Source: JAODBQ01 sp047602055 (lineage in GTDB: Bacteria > Actinomycetota > Acidimicrobiia > Acidimicrobiales > Ilumatobacteraceae). Taken from it: DNA of 64,000 nt. The stretch spans positions 3,782,001 to 3,846,000 of the forward strand of contig JASGIG010000001.1 in assembly GCA_047602055.1 (NCBI GenBank). The letters are read 5' to 3'. The notes under the pieces were generated by a model. That model was given only the letters and a program-made list of their open reading frames with translations, had not been told where the DNA came from and searched no databases. The position numbers and the translations under genes were made by a program. Positions 7,622 to 16,215 of the stretch are shown piece by piece; positions within the stretch are counted from its first letter, which is position 1; every line of letters begins with the position of its first letter.

Positions 7622-10600
7622 CTACGCCCGGGTGACGGTCAGATGTATGGGATCTCCGTCGAGCTCGGCGTTCGGCTCGTCGCCGACCCAGCTCACCGAT
7701 GTCGCCAGCGTGGCGCCGGTGACGAGGTCCATGTGGCCGGCGAGCTGGTGGCGGACCGAGTCGGGCATCCCGAGCGCCAGCGTGATGCGGTCGCTGACGT
7801 GCAGCTTGGCGTCGCGGCGGGCCTGCTGGACGAGACGGATCAGGTCGCGGGCGGTCCCTTCGGCGGCCAGCTCCGGGGTGACCTCGGTATCGAGGACGAC
7901 GACGCCGGCGGCGGTGCCGAGCGGCGTGCTCGCCCCGTCGCCGTCGACCTCGAGGCGCAGCGAGTACTCGCCGTCGTGCAGCTCGACGCCGCCGGCGGTG
8001 ACCGTGTCGCCGTCGCGGGTCCAGTCCCCCGCCTTGACGGCCTTGATCACCTGCTGGGTCTGCTTGCCGAGACGGGGGCCGAGCGCCGCCGGGGCGATCT
8101 GCAGCTCGTAGCGGGCGACCGAGCCGACGTCGTCGGTGACGTCGATGTGCTTGACGTTGACCTCGTCGGCGATCAGGTCGGTGAACGGCAGCAGGCGGTG
8201 CGAGCCGGGAACGGCGACGCGCAGCTCGGCCAGCGGCTGGCGCACCCGCCGGCCGTTGGTCTTGCGCAGCCGCAGCGTGGACGAGCACACGTCACGGGCC
8301 AGGTCCATCGAGTCGACCAGCGCCGGGTCGGCCGGTACGTCGGCCGTGGCCGGCCAGTCGGTGAGGTGCACGCTGCGCTCACCGGTGAGATCGCGGTAGA
8401 TCGCCTCGGCGGTGAGCGGCAGCAGCGGCGCCACCGTGCGGCACAGCAGCACCAGCACGGTGTGCAGCGTGTCGATCGCGTCGGGATCGCCGATCCAGAA
8501 CCGCTCCCGGCTGCGGCGCACGTACCAGTTGGTCAGGGCGTCGAGGAAGCTGCGCACCGCGGCGCACGCCCCGAACAGGTCGTCGACGTCCATCGCCGCG
8601 GTGACGTCGTCGGCGAGCTCGTGGGTCTTGGCCAGCACGTACTTGTCGAGCACGTGGGTGGAGTCGGTGCGGAACGTGCCGGCGGTGTTCGACGCGTTGG
8701 CGTACAGCGCCAGGAAGTACCACGTGTTCCAGATCGGCAGGATCACGTGGCGGACGGTGTCGCGGATGCCGTCCTCGGTGACGACCAGGTCGCTGCCGCG
8801 CAGGATCGACGAGCTGAGCAGGTACCAGCGCATCGCGTCGGACCCGTAGGTGTCGAACACCATCATCGGGTCCGGGTAGTTGTTCAGCGACTTCGACATC
8901 TTCAGCCCGTCGTCGCCGAGGACGATGCCGTGGCTGACGCACGTCGAGAACGCCGGCCGGTCGAACAGCGCGGTGGCCAGGACGTGCAGCGTGTAGAACC
9001 AGCCGCGGGTCTGGCCGATGTACTCGACGATGAAGTCGCCCGGGTAGTGGGCCTCGAACCAGTCGTGGTTCTCGAACGGGTAGTGCACCTGGGCGTAGGG
9101 CATCGAGCCGCTCTCGAACCAGCAGTCGAGCACCTCGGGGACGCGGCGCATCATCGCCTTGCCGGTCGGGTCGTCGGGGTTCGGGCGGACGAGGTCGTCG
9201 ACCTTCGGGCGGTGCAGGTCGTCGACGGTCACGCCGAAGTCGCGCTCGAGGTCGGCGATCGAGCCGTAGACGTCGACGCGCGGGTACGCCGGGTCGTCGC
9301 TGCGCCACACCGGGATCGGCGAGCCCCAGAAGCGGTTGCGGCTGATCGACCAGTCGCGGGCGTTGGCCAGCCACTTGCCGAAGCTGCCGTCCTTGATGTG
9401 CTCGGGGACCCAGCGGATCTGCTGGTTGAGCTCGACCATCCGGTCGCGGAACTTGGTGACCTCGACGAACCACGAGCTGATCGCCCGGTACACGAGCGGC
9501 TCCGAGCAGCGCCAGCAGTGCGGGTACGAGTGCAGGTAGCTGTCGTGGCGGACGACGAGCTGGCGGTCCTTGAGCTCCTTGATGACCATCGGGTTGGCGT
9601 CGAAGACGTGCACGCCGGCCCACGGGGTGATCTCGGCGGTGTAGCGGCCGTGCTCGTCCATCGGGCAGACGGTCGGGATGCCCGCAGCGTTGCAGGCGAT
9701 CTGGTCGTCCTCGCCGAAGCCGGGGGCCACGTGGACGACGCCAGTGCCGTCCTCGGTGGTGACGAAGTCGGCGCCGAGGACCTGGAACGCGTTCGGCGTG
9801 TCGGCAAGGAACGGGAACATCGGCGTGTAGCGCCGGCCGACGAGCTCGCTGCCCTTGATCGTGGCGACCTGCGTGGCCCCGGCCAGCTCACGCTCGTAGG
9901 CGCCGAGGCGGGCCTCGGCGAGGACGTACCGCGTGCCGTCCTGCTCCATCACCGCGTAGTCGACGTCCGGCCCGACGGCCAGCGCGAGGTTCGACGGCAG
10001 CGTCCACGGCGTGGTCGTCCAAGCGAGGAGCTGCTCGCCGGTCTCCAGCTCGAACATCACCGTGAGGGCCGGGTCCTGGCGGTCGCGGTAGACGTCGTCC
10101 ATGCGCGTCTCGGTGTTGCTCAGCGGCGTCTCGCAGCGCCAGCAGTAGGCCAGCACCTTGAAGCCCTCGTAGATCAGGCCCTTGTCCCACAGCGTCTTGA
10201 ACGCCCACATGACGCTCTCCATGTACGGGAGGTCGAGGGTCTTGTAGTCGTTCTCGAAGTCCACCCAGCGGGCCTGGCGGGTGACGTAGCGGTGCCAGTC
10301 GTCGGTGAACCGCAGCACGCTGGTGCGGCATGCGTCGTTGAACTTGCCGACGCCGAACCTGGTGATCTCCGGGTGGCCGGAGATGCCCAGCTCCTTCTCG
10401 GTGACCACCTCGGCGGGCAGGCCGTGGCAGTCCCAGCCGAAGCGCCGCTCGACGCGCTGGCCACGCATCGTGCGGTAGCGCGGGACGGCGTCCTTGACGA
10501 ACCCGGTGAGCAGGTGGCCGTAGTGCGGCAGCCCGTTGGCGAACGGCGGGCCGTCGTAGAACACGTACTCCTCGGCGTCGGCGCGGCGGTCGATCGACGC

Positions 10601-10699
10601 CTGGAACGTGTGGTCGGCATCCCAGAACTGGATGATCTCCGTCTCCAGCGCGGGGAACGAAGGCTGCGGCTGGACGTCGGGATACTTGTGCTCGGACAC
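7622..10699 (-). CDS. ileS: Isoleucyl-tRNA synthetase
   Basis: Class I aminoacyl-tRNA synthetase charging tRNA-Ile, 1025 residues. The HIGH motif appears as HYGH within FANGLPHYGHLLTGF, followed by RRFGWDCHGLPAE. The KMSKS loop is KMSKSLNNYPDP. An editing domain lies between (TTPWTLPSNLALAVG). The HYGH form and the absence of a C-terminal zinc ribbon fit the eukaryote-like type 2 bacterial IleRS, a group that includes mupirocin-tolerant enzymes; tolerance here is not shown. GTG 10699 starts the gene, 26 bases after divIVA ends. Confidence 0.95.
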   Translation of the reverse strand: MSEHKYPDVQPQPSFPALETEIIQFWDADHTFQASIDRRADAEEYVFYDGPPFANGLPHYGHLLTGFVKDAVPRYRTMRGQRVERRFGWDCHGLPAEVVTEKELGISGHPEITRFGVGKFNDACRTSVLRFTDDWHRYVTRQARWVDFENDYKTLDLPYMESVMWAFKTLWDKGLIYEGFKVLAYCWRCETPLSNTETRMDDVYRDRQDPALTVMFELETGEQLLAWTTTPWTLPSNLALAVGPDVDYAVMEQDGTRYVLAEARLGAYERELAGATQVATIKGSELVGRRYTPMFPFLADTPNAFQVLGADFVTTEDGTGVVHVAPGFGEDDQIACNAAGIPTVCPMDEHGRYTAEITPWAGVHVFDANPMVIKELKDRQLVVRHDSYLHSYPHCWRCSEPLVYRAISSWFVEVTKFRDRMVELNQQIRWVPEHIKDGSFGKWLANARDWSISRNRFWGSPIPVWRSDDPAYPRVDVYGSIADLERDFGVTVDDLHRPKVDDLVRPNPDDPTGKAMMRRVPEVLDCWFESGSMPYAQVHYPFENHDWFEAHYPGDFIVEYIGQTRGWFYTLHVLATALFDRPAFSTCVSHGIVLGDDGLKMSKSLNNYPDPMMVFDTYGSDAMRWYLLSSSILRGSDLVVTEDGIRDTVRHVILPIWNTWYFLALYANASNTAGTFRTDSTHVLDKYVLAKTHELADDVTAAMDVDDLFGACAAVRSFLDALTNWYVRRSRERFWIGDPDAIDTLHTVLVLLCRTVAPLLPLTAEAIYRDLTGERSVHLTDWPATADVPADPALVDSMDLARDVCSSTLRLRKTNGRRVRQPLAELRVAVPGSHRLLPFTDLIADEVNVKHIDVTDDVGSVARYELQIAPAALGPRLGKQTQQVIKAVKAGDWTRDGDTVTAGGVELHDGEYSLRLEVDGDGASTPLGTAAGVVVLDTEVTPELAAEGTARDLIRLVQQARRDAKLHVSDRITLALGMPDSVRHQLAGHMDLVTGATLATSVSWVGDEPNAELDGDPIHLTVTRA

Positions 10700-10725
10700 C
10701 GTCCGTCGAGGCTACTGGCGCGCCC

Positions 10726-11478
10726 TCACTCCGGGTCGTGGACTTCTTCGGCGGGCGCCGCCGGCACCGGCGTACCCGACGCCGGGGTGTCGCTGGCCGA
10801 CAGCAGCGGGCGACGGACGTCGCCGAGCCCGGCGGGGACGCGGTCGATCATCTCCTGGATCGCCGAGGCGGTGTCGCGCAGCCGCTCGCGCTGGGTGACG
10901 ATGTGCTGCTCCAACGAGTCGACGTCGCCGACGAGGAAGTCGCGCCGGGCGACGAGCGCCTGGACCTCGTTCTCCGCCTTGATGCGCTCGGACTCGTTGG
11001 CCTTGCGGCCCTCGACCCTGGCGTCCTCCACGATCTTGGTCGCCTCGGCGCGCGCCGCGGTGAGGATCGTCTCGGCCTCGCGCTGGGCCTCGGCGACGGT
11101 CGTGTCGGCGGTGCGCTGGGCGAGCAGCAGCGTGCGGCTGATCGTCTCGGCGTCATCGCTCTTCAGCTCAGCCGGCGCCGCGGCTACGGCTTCCGGCGCC
11201 GCCGGTGCTGCGGCCTCGGCGGCCGCTTCGACGGGCTTCGGCTCGCCCGCCGGCGTCGGCGCCTCGTCCTTGGCGGCCGGCGCGGCCCCGGCCTGGGTGA
11301 GCTCCTGGAGCTTGGCCACCGCCGCCCGGGCCCGGGCCTCCATCGCCGTCGCCTGGTTCTGCGCCGACTCGATCGCCGACGCCGCCCGCTCCTTGAACCC
11401 GTCGACCTCGGTCGGGTCGTAGCCCTTGCGGACGGTCTTGAACGTGGTCGCACGGACGGCCTGGGGTGTGAGCTCCAT
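10726..11478 (-). CDS. DivIVA/Wag31-like coiled-coil protein
   Basis: Predicted polar-growth or septum scaffold, 250 residues. The N-terminus ATTFKTVRKGYDPTEVDGF matches the membrane-targeting DivIVA domain (F-x-x-x-x-x-GY-x-x-x-EVD-x-F). After an Ala/Pro/Glu-rich linker a long coiled coil follows, from about residue 115 (SRTLLLAQRTADTTVAEAQ) to about 215. ATG 11478 is chosen because the N-terminal motif begins just after it. Wag31 normally lies beside the dcw cluster; here it is about 3.5 kb from sepF. Confidence 0.85.
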   Translation of the reverse strand: MELTPQAVRATTFKTVRKGYDPTEVDGFKERAASAIESAQNQATAMEARARAAVAKLQELTQAGAAPAAKDEAPTPAGEPKPVEAAAEAAAPAAPEAVAAAPAELKSDDAETISRTLLLAQRTADTTVAEAQREAETILTAARAEATKIVEDARVEGRKANESERIKAENEVQALVARRDFLVGDVDSLEQHIVTQRERLRDTASAIQEMIDRVPAGLGDVRRPLLSASDTPASGTPVPAAPAEEVHDPE

Positions 11479-11489
11479 GACGGTCGAGG

Positions 11490-12002
11490 TTAGATCCTCG
11501 ACCCGTGCCGCACCCGCGACGCTCGCGTCATGAAGACGCTGTTCGGATCGGCCTCGTAGGCGCCGAACGGCGGGCACTCGACGAAGCCGTGCCGCGCGTA
11601 CATCGCCCGTGCCGGCGCGAAGAACGCCGACGACCCGGTCTCCAGGCTGATCCGGGCCAGGCCCATGGTCGCCGCCTCGGCGAGCAGGTGTCGGAGCATC
11701 GTCGAGCCGAGTCCGTCGCCCCGTCGTGACGGCGCGACGCGCATCGACTTCAGCTCGCCGTGCCCGGGTTCGAGCACCTTCAACGCCCCGCAGGCAACGA
11801 GGACGCCGTGCTCGCGCGCGTCGTGCGCCGACCAAAACGTCACGCCGTCGGCGCGCAGCCCGTCGAGGTCGAGCGCATGCTTGCTCTCCGGCGGCGACAC
11901 GGCGCGCATCTCCTCCAAGTGCGCCTCCAGGAAGCGCACGGTGTCGTCACTCGTCAACCCGTCGACGACGATGTCCAGATGGTGAGCGCCCAGGACGAGC
12001 AA
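11490..12002 (-). CDS. GNAT-family N-acetyltransferase (YsnE-like)
   Basis: Acetyltransferase with acidic N-terminal block ESKHALDLDGL and WSAHD, then a substrate strand GALKVLEPGHGELKSMRV. The acetyl-CoA loop is RRGDGLGSTMLRHLLAEA and the end is YARHGFVECPPFGAY. This order matches a widespread GNAT group typified by YsnE. The start is uncertain: TTG 12002 is used here, which overlaps the divergent acetyltransferase by 24 bases. A later GTG or TTG would remove the overlap. Confidence 0.75.
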   Translation of the reverse strand: MLVLGAHHLDIVVDGLTSDDTVRFLEAHLEEMRAVSPPESKHALDLDGLRADGVTFWSAHDAREHGVLVACGALKVLEPGHGELKSMRVAPSRRGDGLGSTMLRHLLAEAATMGLARISLETGSSAFFAPARAMYARHGFVECPPFGAYEADPNSVFMTRASRVRHGSRI

Positions 12003-12497
12003 GGTACCCCAGACGAGGTGTCCATCGAGATCGATCCGGCCTCGCCGGACTGGCACGAGCTGCACGGCCTGCTCACCGCCGCGTACGCGTCCATGCACGG
12101 CCGGATCGATCCGCCCAGCTCCCTGCTGACGATGACGCCCGACGATCTCGCCAGGAAGGCCGGCGACGAGCACCTCGTGATCGCGGCCGTCGGCGACGAG
12201 CTGGTCGGCTGCCTGTTCTGCCGGCCGCAGGCGGGCTGGCTCTACGTCGGCAAGATGGCCGTGGCGCCGGCACGGCAGGGCTCCGGAATCGGGCGGTTGC
12301 TGATCGACGCGGCACGACGCCTGACGGAACGCGATGCGCTGCTCGGCCTCGAGCTCGAGACCCGCATCGAGCTCACCGAGAACCATGCGACGTTCGACCG
12401 TCTCGGCTTCGTCAAGGTGGCCGAGACCTCCCACCCCGGCTACACCACGATCACCAGCATCCACATGCGCTCGCCGCTCGAACCGAGCATTGATTGA
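11979..12497 (+). CDS. GNAT-family N-acetyltransferase
   Basis: A 172-residue acetyltransferase from ATG 11979. The core has LVIAAVGDELVGCLFCRP, YVGKMAVAPARQGSGIGRLL (acetyl-CoA loop) and FDRLGFVKVAETSHPGYT. The last motif is common in GNATs of unknown substrate. Its start region overlaps the start region of the divergent minus-strand acetyltransferase, so the two may share regulatory DNA. It ends just before the SOS promoter of the DUF222-HNH gene. Confidence 0.8.
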   Translation: MVSAQDEQGTPDEVSIEIDPASPDWHELHGLLTAAYASMHGRIDPPSSLLTMTPDDLARKAGDEHLVIAAVGDELVGCLFCRPQAGWLYVGKMAVAPARQGSGIGRLLIDAARRLTERDALLGLELETRIELTENHATFDRLGFVKVAETSHPGYTTITSIHMRSPLEPSID

Positions 12498-12504
12498 CGC
12501 CGAC

Positions 12505-12540
12505 TTGCAAGTCGAACAGATGTTCGATACACTGGTGACC
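12505..12540 (+). promoter_or_regulatory. SigA-type promoter with a perfect LexA (SOS) box in its spacer
   Basis: TTGCAA (12505-12510) and TACACT (12528-12533) are separated by 17 bases. The spacer holds TCGAACAGATGTTCGA (12512-12527), a perfect TCGAAC-N4-GTTCGA palindrome matching the actinobacterial LexA consensus. The TACACT box is seven bases from GTG 12541, giving a leaderless message. LexA bound here would block polymerase directly. The motif is seen; LexA binding is inferred from the known consensus. Confidence 0.85.
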
Positions 12541-13731
12541 GTGAGGACGACGGCATCCATCGAGCGGGTCGTGGATGGCCTTCGTGGGCTCGCTGATGTC
12601 GATCTCGATGTGCTGTCCGACGTCGAGCTGGACGAGGCGTTGAACGGGTTGCAGGCGGCGCGGCGGTTGTTCGATGCGCAGCTGTGCCGGCTCGCGCACC
12701 GCTGGGAGCAGCGAGGTGTGTGGTCCTCCGACGGTTCGAAGTCGTCGACGGCGCGGATGGCCCGAGACGGCCAGATCGCCAAGTCGAACGCGCAGCGCGC
12801 GCTGCTGCGTGGCCGTCACCTCGAAGCCGCACCGATCGTCGCCGCGGCGTTCGAAGCCGGCGAGCTGTCGGTCGATCAGGTCGACGTGCTCCTCGCTGCG
12901 CAACCCAACCGCGAGCGGTTGTTCGCCCGTGACGAGCCGACGCTGGTCGACGAAGCTCGCCGCCTGCGCGTCACCGAGTTGGACAGGGTGCTGAAGTACT
13001 GGCGTCAGCGCGCCGATGCCGAACTGAACCATGACGGCCCCGAGCCTGCGTTGCCGGCACCGTCGTTGACGTTGATCCCGATCAACGGCGCCGTCGCCAT
13101 CGATGGTGAGCTCGACCCCGTTGGCCGCCAGATCGTTGCCACGGCCCTCGATGCGATCATCGCCGATCTCGCGTTGGACGGCCCGCGCCCCGAGCAGCGT
13201 GCCGCAGCCCTGGTGAAGATGGCCCGCCGGGCGATGGCCATGCCCGCCGACGGCCGCCCAGCACGAATCCTCGCCAACGTCGCCATCGGACACGACGCGT
13301 TCGCCCACCTGTGCGAGCCGTCCAGCGGCACCGTCATCCGCCCCGGGCATCTCGTCCCGTACCTCGACGCGCTCGACATCCGCTCGATCCTGTTCGATGC
13401 CGCCACCCACGCGGTGGCGACGTCGAAGCGGCGCACGTTCGTCGGCAGCCTGCGTGCCGTGATCGAGGTCCGCGACCTGCACTGCCAGCACCCGTCTGGT
13501 TGCGACGAGCCCATCGACCGCTGCGACGTCGACCACGTTCTCCCCTGGTCGTACGGCGGTCAGACCTCTCAGGACAACGGACGCCTGCTGTGCCGGTTCC
13601 ACAACCGGATCGAACCCCAGCACACCGGCCCACCAGCCACCGCCATCGATGAGTGGATCATCCACCGCATCGACGCCACCAACCTCCACACGACGGACCT
13701 CATCAACCCGTTCCAGGCCGCCCTGAACTGA
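12541..13731 (+). CDS. DUF222 / 13E12-repeat HNH endonuclease-like protein, SOS-regulated
   Basis: Member of the DUF222-HNH family, known in mycobacteria as 13E12 repeat proteins. The DUF222 part runs through DAQLCRLAHRWEQRGVW, GRHLEAAPIVAAAFEAGELS and VRDLHCQHPSGCDEPIDRCD. The HNH site is CDVDHVLPWSYGG then LLCRFHNRIE, with both Cys and His ligands present. An in-frame ATG at 12520 lies inside the LexA box, so GTG 12541 (leaderless) is preferred. Some mycobacterial relatives are also DNA-damage induced. The function is not established; a nuclease role is inferred. A decayed relative lies at 43837. Confidence 0.85.
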   Translation: MRTTASIERVVDGLRGLADVDLDVLSDVELDEALNGLQAARRLFDAQLCRLAHRWEQRGVWSSDGSKSSTARMARDGQIAKSNAQRALLRGRHLEAAPIVAAAFEAGELSVDQVDVLLAAQPNRERLFARDEPTLVDEARRLRVTELDRVLKYWRQRADAELNHDGPEPALPAPSLTLIPINGAVAIDGELDPVGRQIVATALDAIIADLALDGPRPEQRAAALVKMARRAMAMPADGRPARILANVAIGHDAFAHLCEPSSGTVIRPGHLVPYLDALDIRSILFDAATHAVATSKRRTFVGSLRAVIEVRDLHCQHPSGCDEPIDRCDVDHVLPWSYGGQTSQDNGRLLCRFHNRIEPQHTGPPATAIDEWIIHRIDATNLHTTDLINPFQAALN

Positions 13732-13744
13732 ACGCGCGCGGCCT

Positions 13745-13758
13745 CGTTACATGTAACG
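13745..13758. promoter_or_regulatory. Perfect 14-bp palindrome, likely MazE operator
   Basis: CGTTACATGTAACG is its own reverse complement. A TAACGT -10-like box (13754-13759) overlaps it and lies six bases before ATG 13766, again suggesting a leaderless transcript repressed by the antitoxin or toxin-antitoxin complex. Confidence 0.6.
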
Positions 13759-13765
13759 TCATATC

Positions 13766-13987
13766 ATGGCTCGTCGACAATACGCAGCGCCCGTCGCCGA
13801 ACGCGTCCGGGACCATCGTGCCCGCCTGCGCTCCCAAGGACTGCGACCGATCCAGATCTGGGTGCCAGACGTCCGTACTCCTGAGTTCACCGCTCAAGCG
13901 CACGCCCAATCGCTCGCTGTCGCCGGTAGCGAGCATGACGGTGACGACCAGGCGTTCATCGACGCGCTCAGCCTCGACGCCGAGTGA
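13766..13987 (+). CDS. mazE: MazE-family antitoxin (DUF3018 type)
   Basis: A 73-residue protein whose core RVRDHRARLRSQGLRPIQIW and VPDVRTPEF are typical of the DUF3018 antitoxin family found next to MazF-like RNases. The acidic C-terminus (EHDGDDQAFIDALSLDAE) is the expected toxin-binding tail. The stop overlaps the toxin start by four bases (GTGA). Confidence 0.8.
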   Translation: MARRQYAAPVAERVRDHRARLRSQGLRPIQIWVPDVRTPEFTAQAHAQSLAVAGSEHDGDDQAFIDALSLDAE

Positions 13988-14316
13988 GACGCGGCGACAT
14001 CTGGACCGCGGCGGCCGGGAGTGGCTACGTCGGCAAGCCCCGACCAGTCGTCATCGTCCAAGACGACCGTTTCGACGCGACGGCCTCGGTCACGGTCTGC
14101 GCCATGACGACGGACTCCACCGAGGCGCCGTTGTTCCGACTCGTGATCGAACCCGACGAGCACAATCGACTTCGCGAGTCGAGCAGGTTGATGGTCGACA
14201 AGGTGACCACGGTGCCACGCCACAAGCTCGGCGAGCAGATCGGCCGCCTCGGTGACGACGACATCGTGCGCCTCAACCGCGCCATCATCGTGTTCCTCGG
14301 GCTCGCCGCCGGCTGA
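13984..14316 (+). CDS. mazF: MazF/PemK-family mRNA interferase toxin
   Basis: Predicted sequence-specific endoribonuclease of 110 residues. It has the N-terminal RRGDIWTAA, the strand KPRPVVIVQDDRFD and the CAMTTDSTEAPLFRLVIEP block of MazF/PemK. The C-terminus holds VDKVTTVPRHKLGEQIGRL. It is coupled to the antitoxin by a four-base overlap. The cleavage motif cannot be predicted. Confidence 0.85.
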   Translation: MRRGDIWTAAAGSGYVGKPRPVVIVQDDRFDATASVTVCAMTTDSTEAPLFRLVIEPDEHNRLRESSRLMVDKVTTVPRHKLGEQIGRLGDDDIVRLNRAIIVFLGLAAG

Positions 14317-14405
14317 TGCACGATGCCGGGCATCCACCGGGGTGTCGGTTTCCTCGTCAGGTTCACATGTTGACGACAGCTCGAGCCGATCAGCCGGATC
14401 GTGCG

Positions 14406-14954
14406 TCAGGTTCGAGACACTCCACGTGGAGTGCGCGCGGTCGCGGCTCGGAGGTAGTCGATCACCGCCGTGGCGTTCGCGTGGAGGTCGTCGGCGGCAT
14501 CGATCTCGAGATGCGGATCGTTCCACGCCTCCCAGCGGCCACGAGTCGCTTCGGCATCTGCCCAGGTCAGCTCCGGCCAACCGTCGATGCCACGCCGCCG
14601 ACCGAGCAGGCGTCGGCGGTGCAACTCGACGTCACGACACGAGCAGACCACGACGACGAACGCCGCACCGACGGCTGCGGCGGCCACTCGCCAATCGCGT
14701 CGAACCCGCTCGGTGCCGGCCACCGTGTCGAGAACCACCGTGCGGCCACGCCGCAATGCCTCACTCGCCAGGCTGGTCATCACCTCGTGCGCGACCCAGG
14801 ACGAGTCCTGATCACGACCGACGCCGCGCCGCCACAGCGCCGCTTCGATGACGTCCTTGGCGAGCAGATCGGCTCCCGTCACATCGACGACCTGCCCTGC
14901 GACCGTCGACTTGCCGGTCCCGGGCAACCCGCTGAGGACGACGAGTGCCGCCAC
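14406..14954 (-). CDS. AAA/P-loop kinase-like protein
   Basis: A 182-residue ATP-binding protein of the zeta-toxin/shikimate-kinase-like group. The Walker A motif is GLPGTGKST at residues 9-17. A lid-like basic segment HRRRLLGRRRGIDGWPELTW follows. The C-terminal LEIDAADDLHANATAVIDYL is common in small metabolite kinases. The substrate is unknown. It lies 10 bases from sepF but is not a conserved dcw member. Confidence 0.7.
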   Translation of the reverse strand: MAALVVLSGLPGTGKSTVAGQVVDVTGADLLAKDVIEAALWRRGVGRDQDSSWVAHEVMTSLASEALRRGRTVVLDTVAGTERVRRDWRVAAAAVGAAFVVVVCSCRDVELHRRRLLGRRRGIDGWPELTWADAEATRGRWEAWNDPHLEIDAADDLHANATAVIDYLRAATARTPRGVSRT

Positions 14955-14964
14955 ACCGAGTCGA

Positions 14965-15504
14965 TCAGGCGTCGTAGGTGGGGCGGATCGCGGCGGGCTT
15001 GAGGAGGTAGACGCCGGTGGCGACCTTCTCCATGCTGCCGTCGAGGGCGTAGCACAGGCCGCTGGCGAAGTCGATCAGGCGACGGGAGACCTCACGGTCG
15101 GCGGCCTCCAGGTTCATGATCACCGGGAGGCCTTCCTTGAACTTGTCGGCCAGCTCCTGGGCCGAGTCGAAGCGGCGCGGCCGGACCGTGTACGGGTCGG
15201 CGTTGACCGGCCCGGGTGCGGGGCGGGCGGTCGGGTTCTGGCGGGGGTTGATCGGCCGTGGTTGCACGCTGGAGTCGTCCGGGGGCGGGCTCGGGCGGCG
15301 AGCGGTCTGGTCGCTGCCCGGGGTGGTCGGATAGGTCGGGCGGGCGGGCATGGTGCGCACCGTGGCCTCGTACTCGCCGGTGTTGCGGCCGTCGTCACGC
15401 GGGGCGCGCCTGGGGCGCTCCTGCTCCTGGGAAGGGTCGTAGTCGTCGTAGGCGTCGTCGGGCCCGAGCCCGAGGTAGTCCATTGCCTTCTTCCAGATTG
15501 CCAT
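14965..15504 (-). CDS. sepF: Cell division protein SepF
   Basis: FtsZ-anchoring septum protein, 179 residues. The amphipathic N-terminal helix MAIWKKAMDYLGLG is the membrane-binding segment. A disordered Pro/Arg-rich linker occupies residues 25-105. The SepF core follows: RRFDSAQELADKFKEGLPVI, ADREVSRRLIDFASGLCYAL and VATGVYLLKP. It ends the dcw cluster downstream of yggS, the standard actinobacterial order. Confidence 0.95.
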   Translation of the reverse strand: MAIWKKAMDYLGLGPDDAYDDYDPSQEQERPRRAPRDDGRNTGEYEATVRTMPARPTYPTTPGSDQTARRPSPPPDDSSVQPRPINPRQNPTARPAPGPVNADPYTVRPRRFDSAQELADKFKEGLPVIMNLEAADREVSRRLIDFASGLCYALDGSMEKVATGVYLLKPAAIRPTYDA

Positions 15505-15534
15505 CGGCGAGCACCCTCCCTACCTGGCCGCACG

Positions 15535-16215
15535 CTACCCCACGTCACCGCCGACCGAGCGGACACCGAACAGCGCGCTGCCGATGCGCACCTCGTTCGA
15601 GCCCTCGGCGACGGCGACGTCGAGATCGGCGCTCATGCCCATGGAGCACACTCGCAGACCGAGCCGGTCGACGAGCGCGCGCACGGCGCGAAAGCCGGGA
15701 CGGGCCGCACCGGGGCCGCCGTCGGTCGGCCCGACGGTCATCAGCCCGGCGACGTCGAGGCCGCGATCGGCAGCGCGCTCGACGAGCGCCGCCACGCCGT
15801 CGAGCGGGCAGCCGCCCTTGCCCGGCTCGCCCGACGTGCCCACCTGGACGAGGATCCGCAACCCCGGCATCCGCTTGGCCAGCTCGTCGACCAACGACGG
15901 GCGGTCGACCGACTCGACGACGTCGACGAGACCGACGAGCGAGCGGACCTTGTTGGTCTGCAGCTGACCGATGAAGTGCACGTCGACGCCGAGCGTGCCG
16001 TCACCGTGGGCCGCGCCGAGCTTGGCGACGACCTCCTGCGCGTAGTTCTCGCCGATCGCCCGGATCCCGGCATCGCGTGCGGCGACGACCGCGTCGAAGC
16101 CGAACGTCTTGGTGACGGCGAGGATCTCGACATCGGCGCCACCGGCGTCGGCGATCCGTCGGCGGATCGCGGCGAGCCGCTCGGCGACGAGCTGCGCGCC
16201 TACTTCAGCACTCAC
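15535..16215 (-). CDS. yggS: YggS-family PLP-binding protein
   Basis: Pyridoxal-phosphate homeostasis protein with a TIM-barrel fold, 226 residues. The PLP-lysine motif is EILAVTKTFGFD, followed by IGENYAQE. Also visible are HFIGQLQTNKVR, GLMTVGP and the phosphate-binding SMGMSADLDVAVAEGSNEVRIG. GTG 16215 or the adjacent TTG is the start. It lies between sepF and ftsZ as in many Gram-positives. Element A copy 1 separates it from ftsZ. Confidence 0.9.
   Translation of the reverse strand: MSAEVGAQLVAERLAAIRRRIADAGGADVEILAVTKTFGFDAVVAARDAGIRAIGENYAQEVVAKLGAAHGDGTLGVDVHFIGQLQTNKVRSLVGLVDVVESVDRPSLVDELAKRMPGLRILVQVGTSGEPGKGGCPLDGVAALVERAADRGLDVAGLMTVGPTDGGPGAARPGFRAVRALVDRLGLRVCSMGMSADLDVAVAEGSNEVRIGSALFGVRSVGGDVG

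Noticed and set aside
7616..11422. Very long open frame opposite ileS and divIVA
   Set aside because: It is the reverse-strand shadow of high-GC coding DNA; its translation is low-complexity and shows no domain, while the minus strand encodes a full IleRS.
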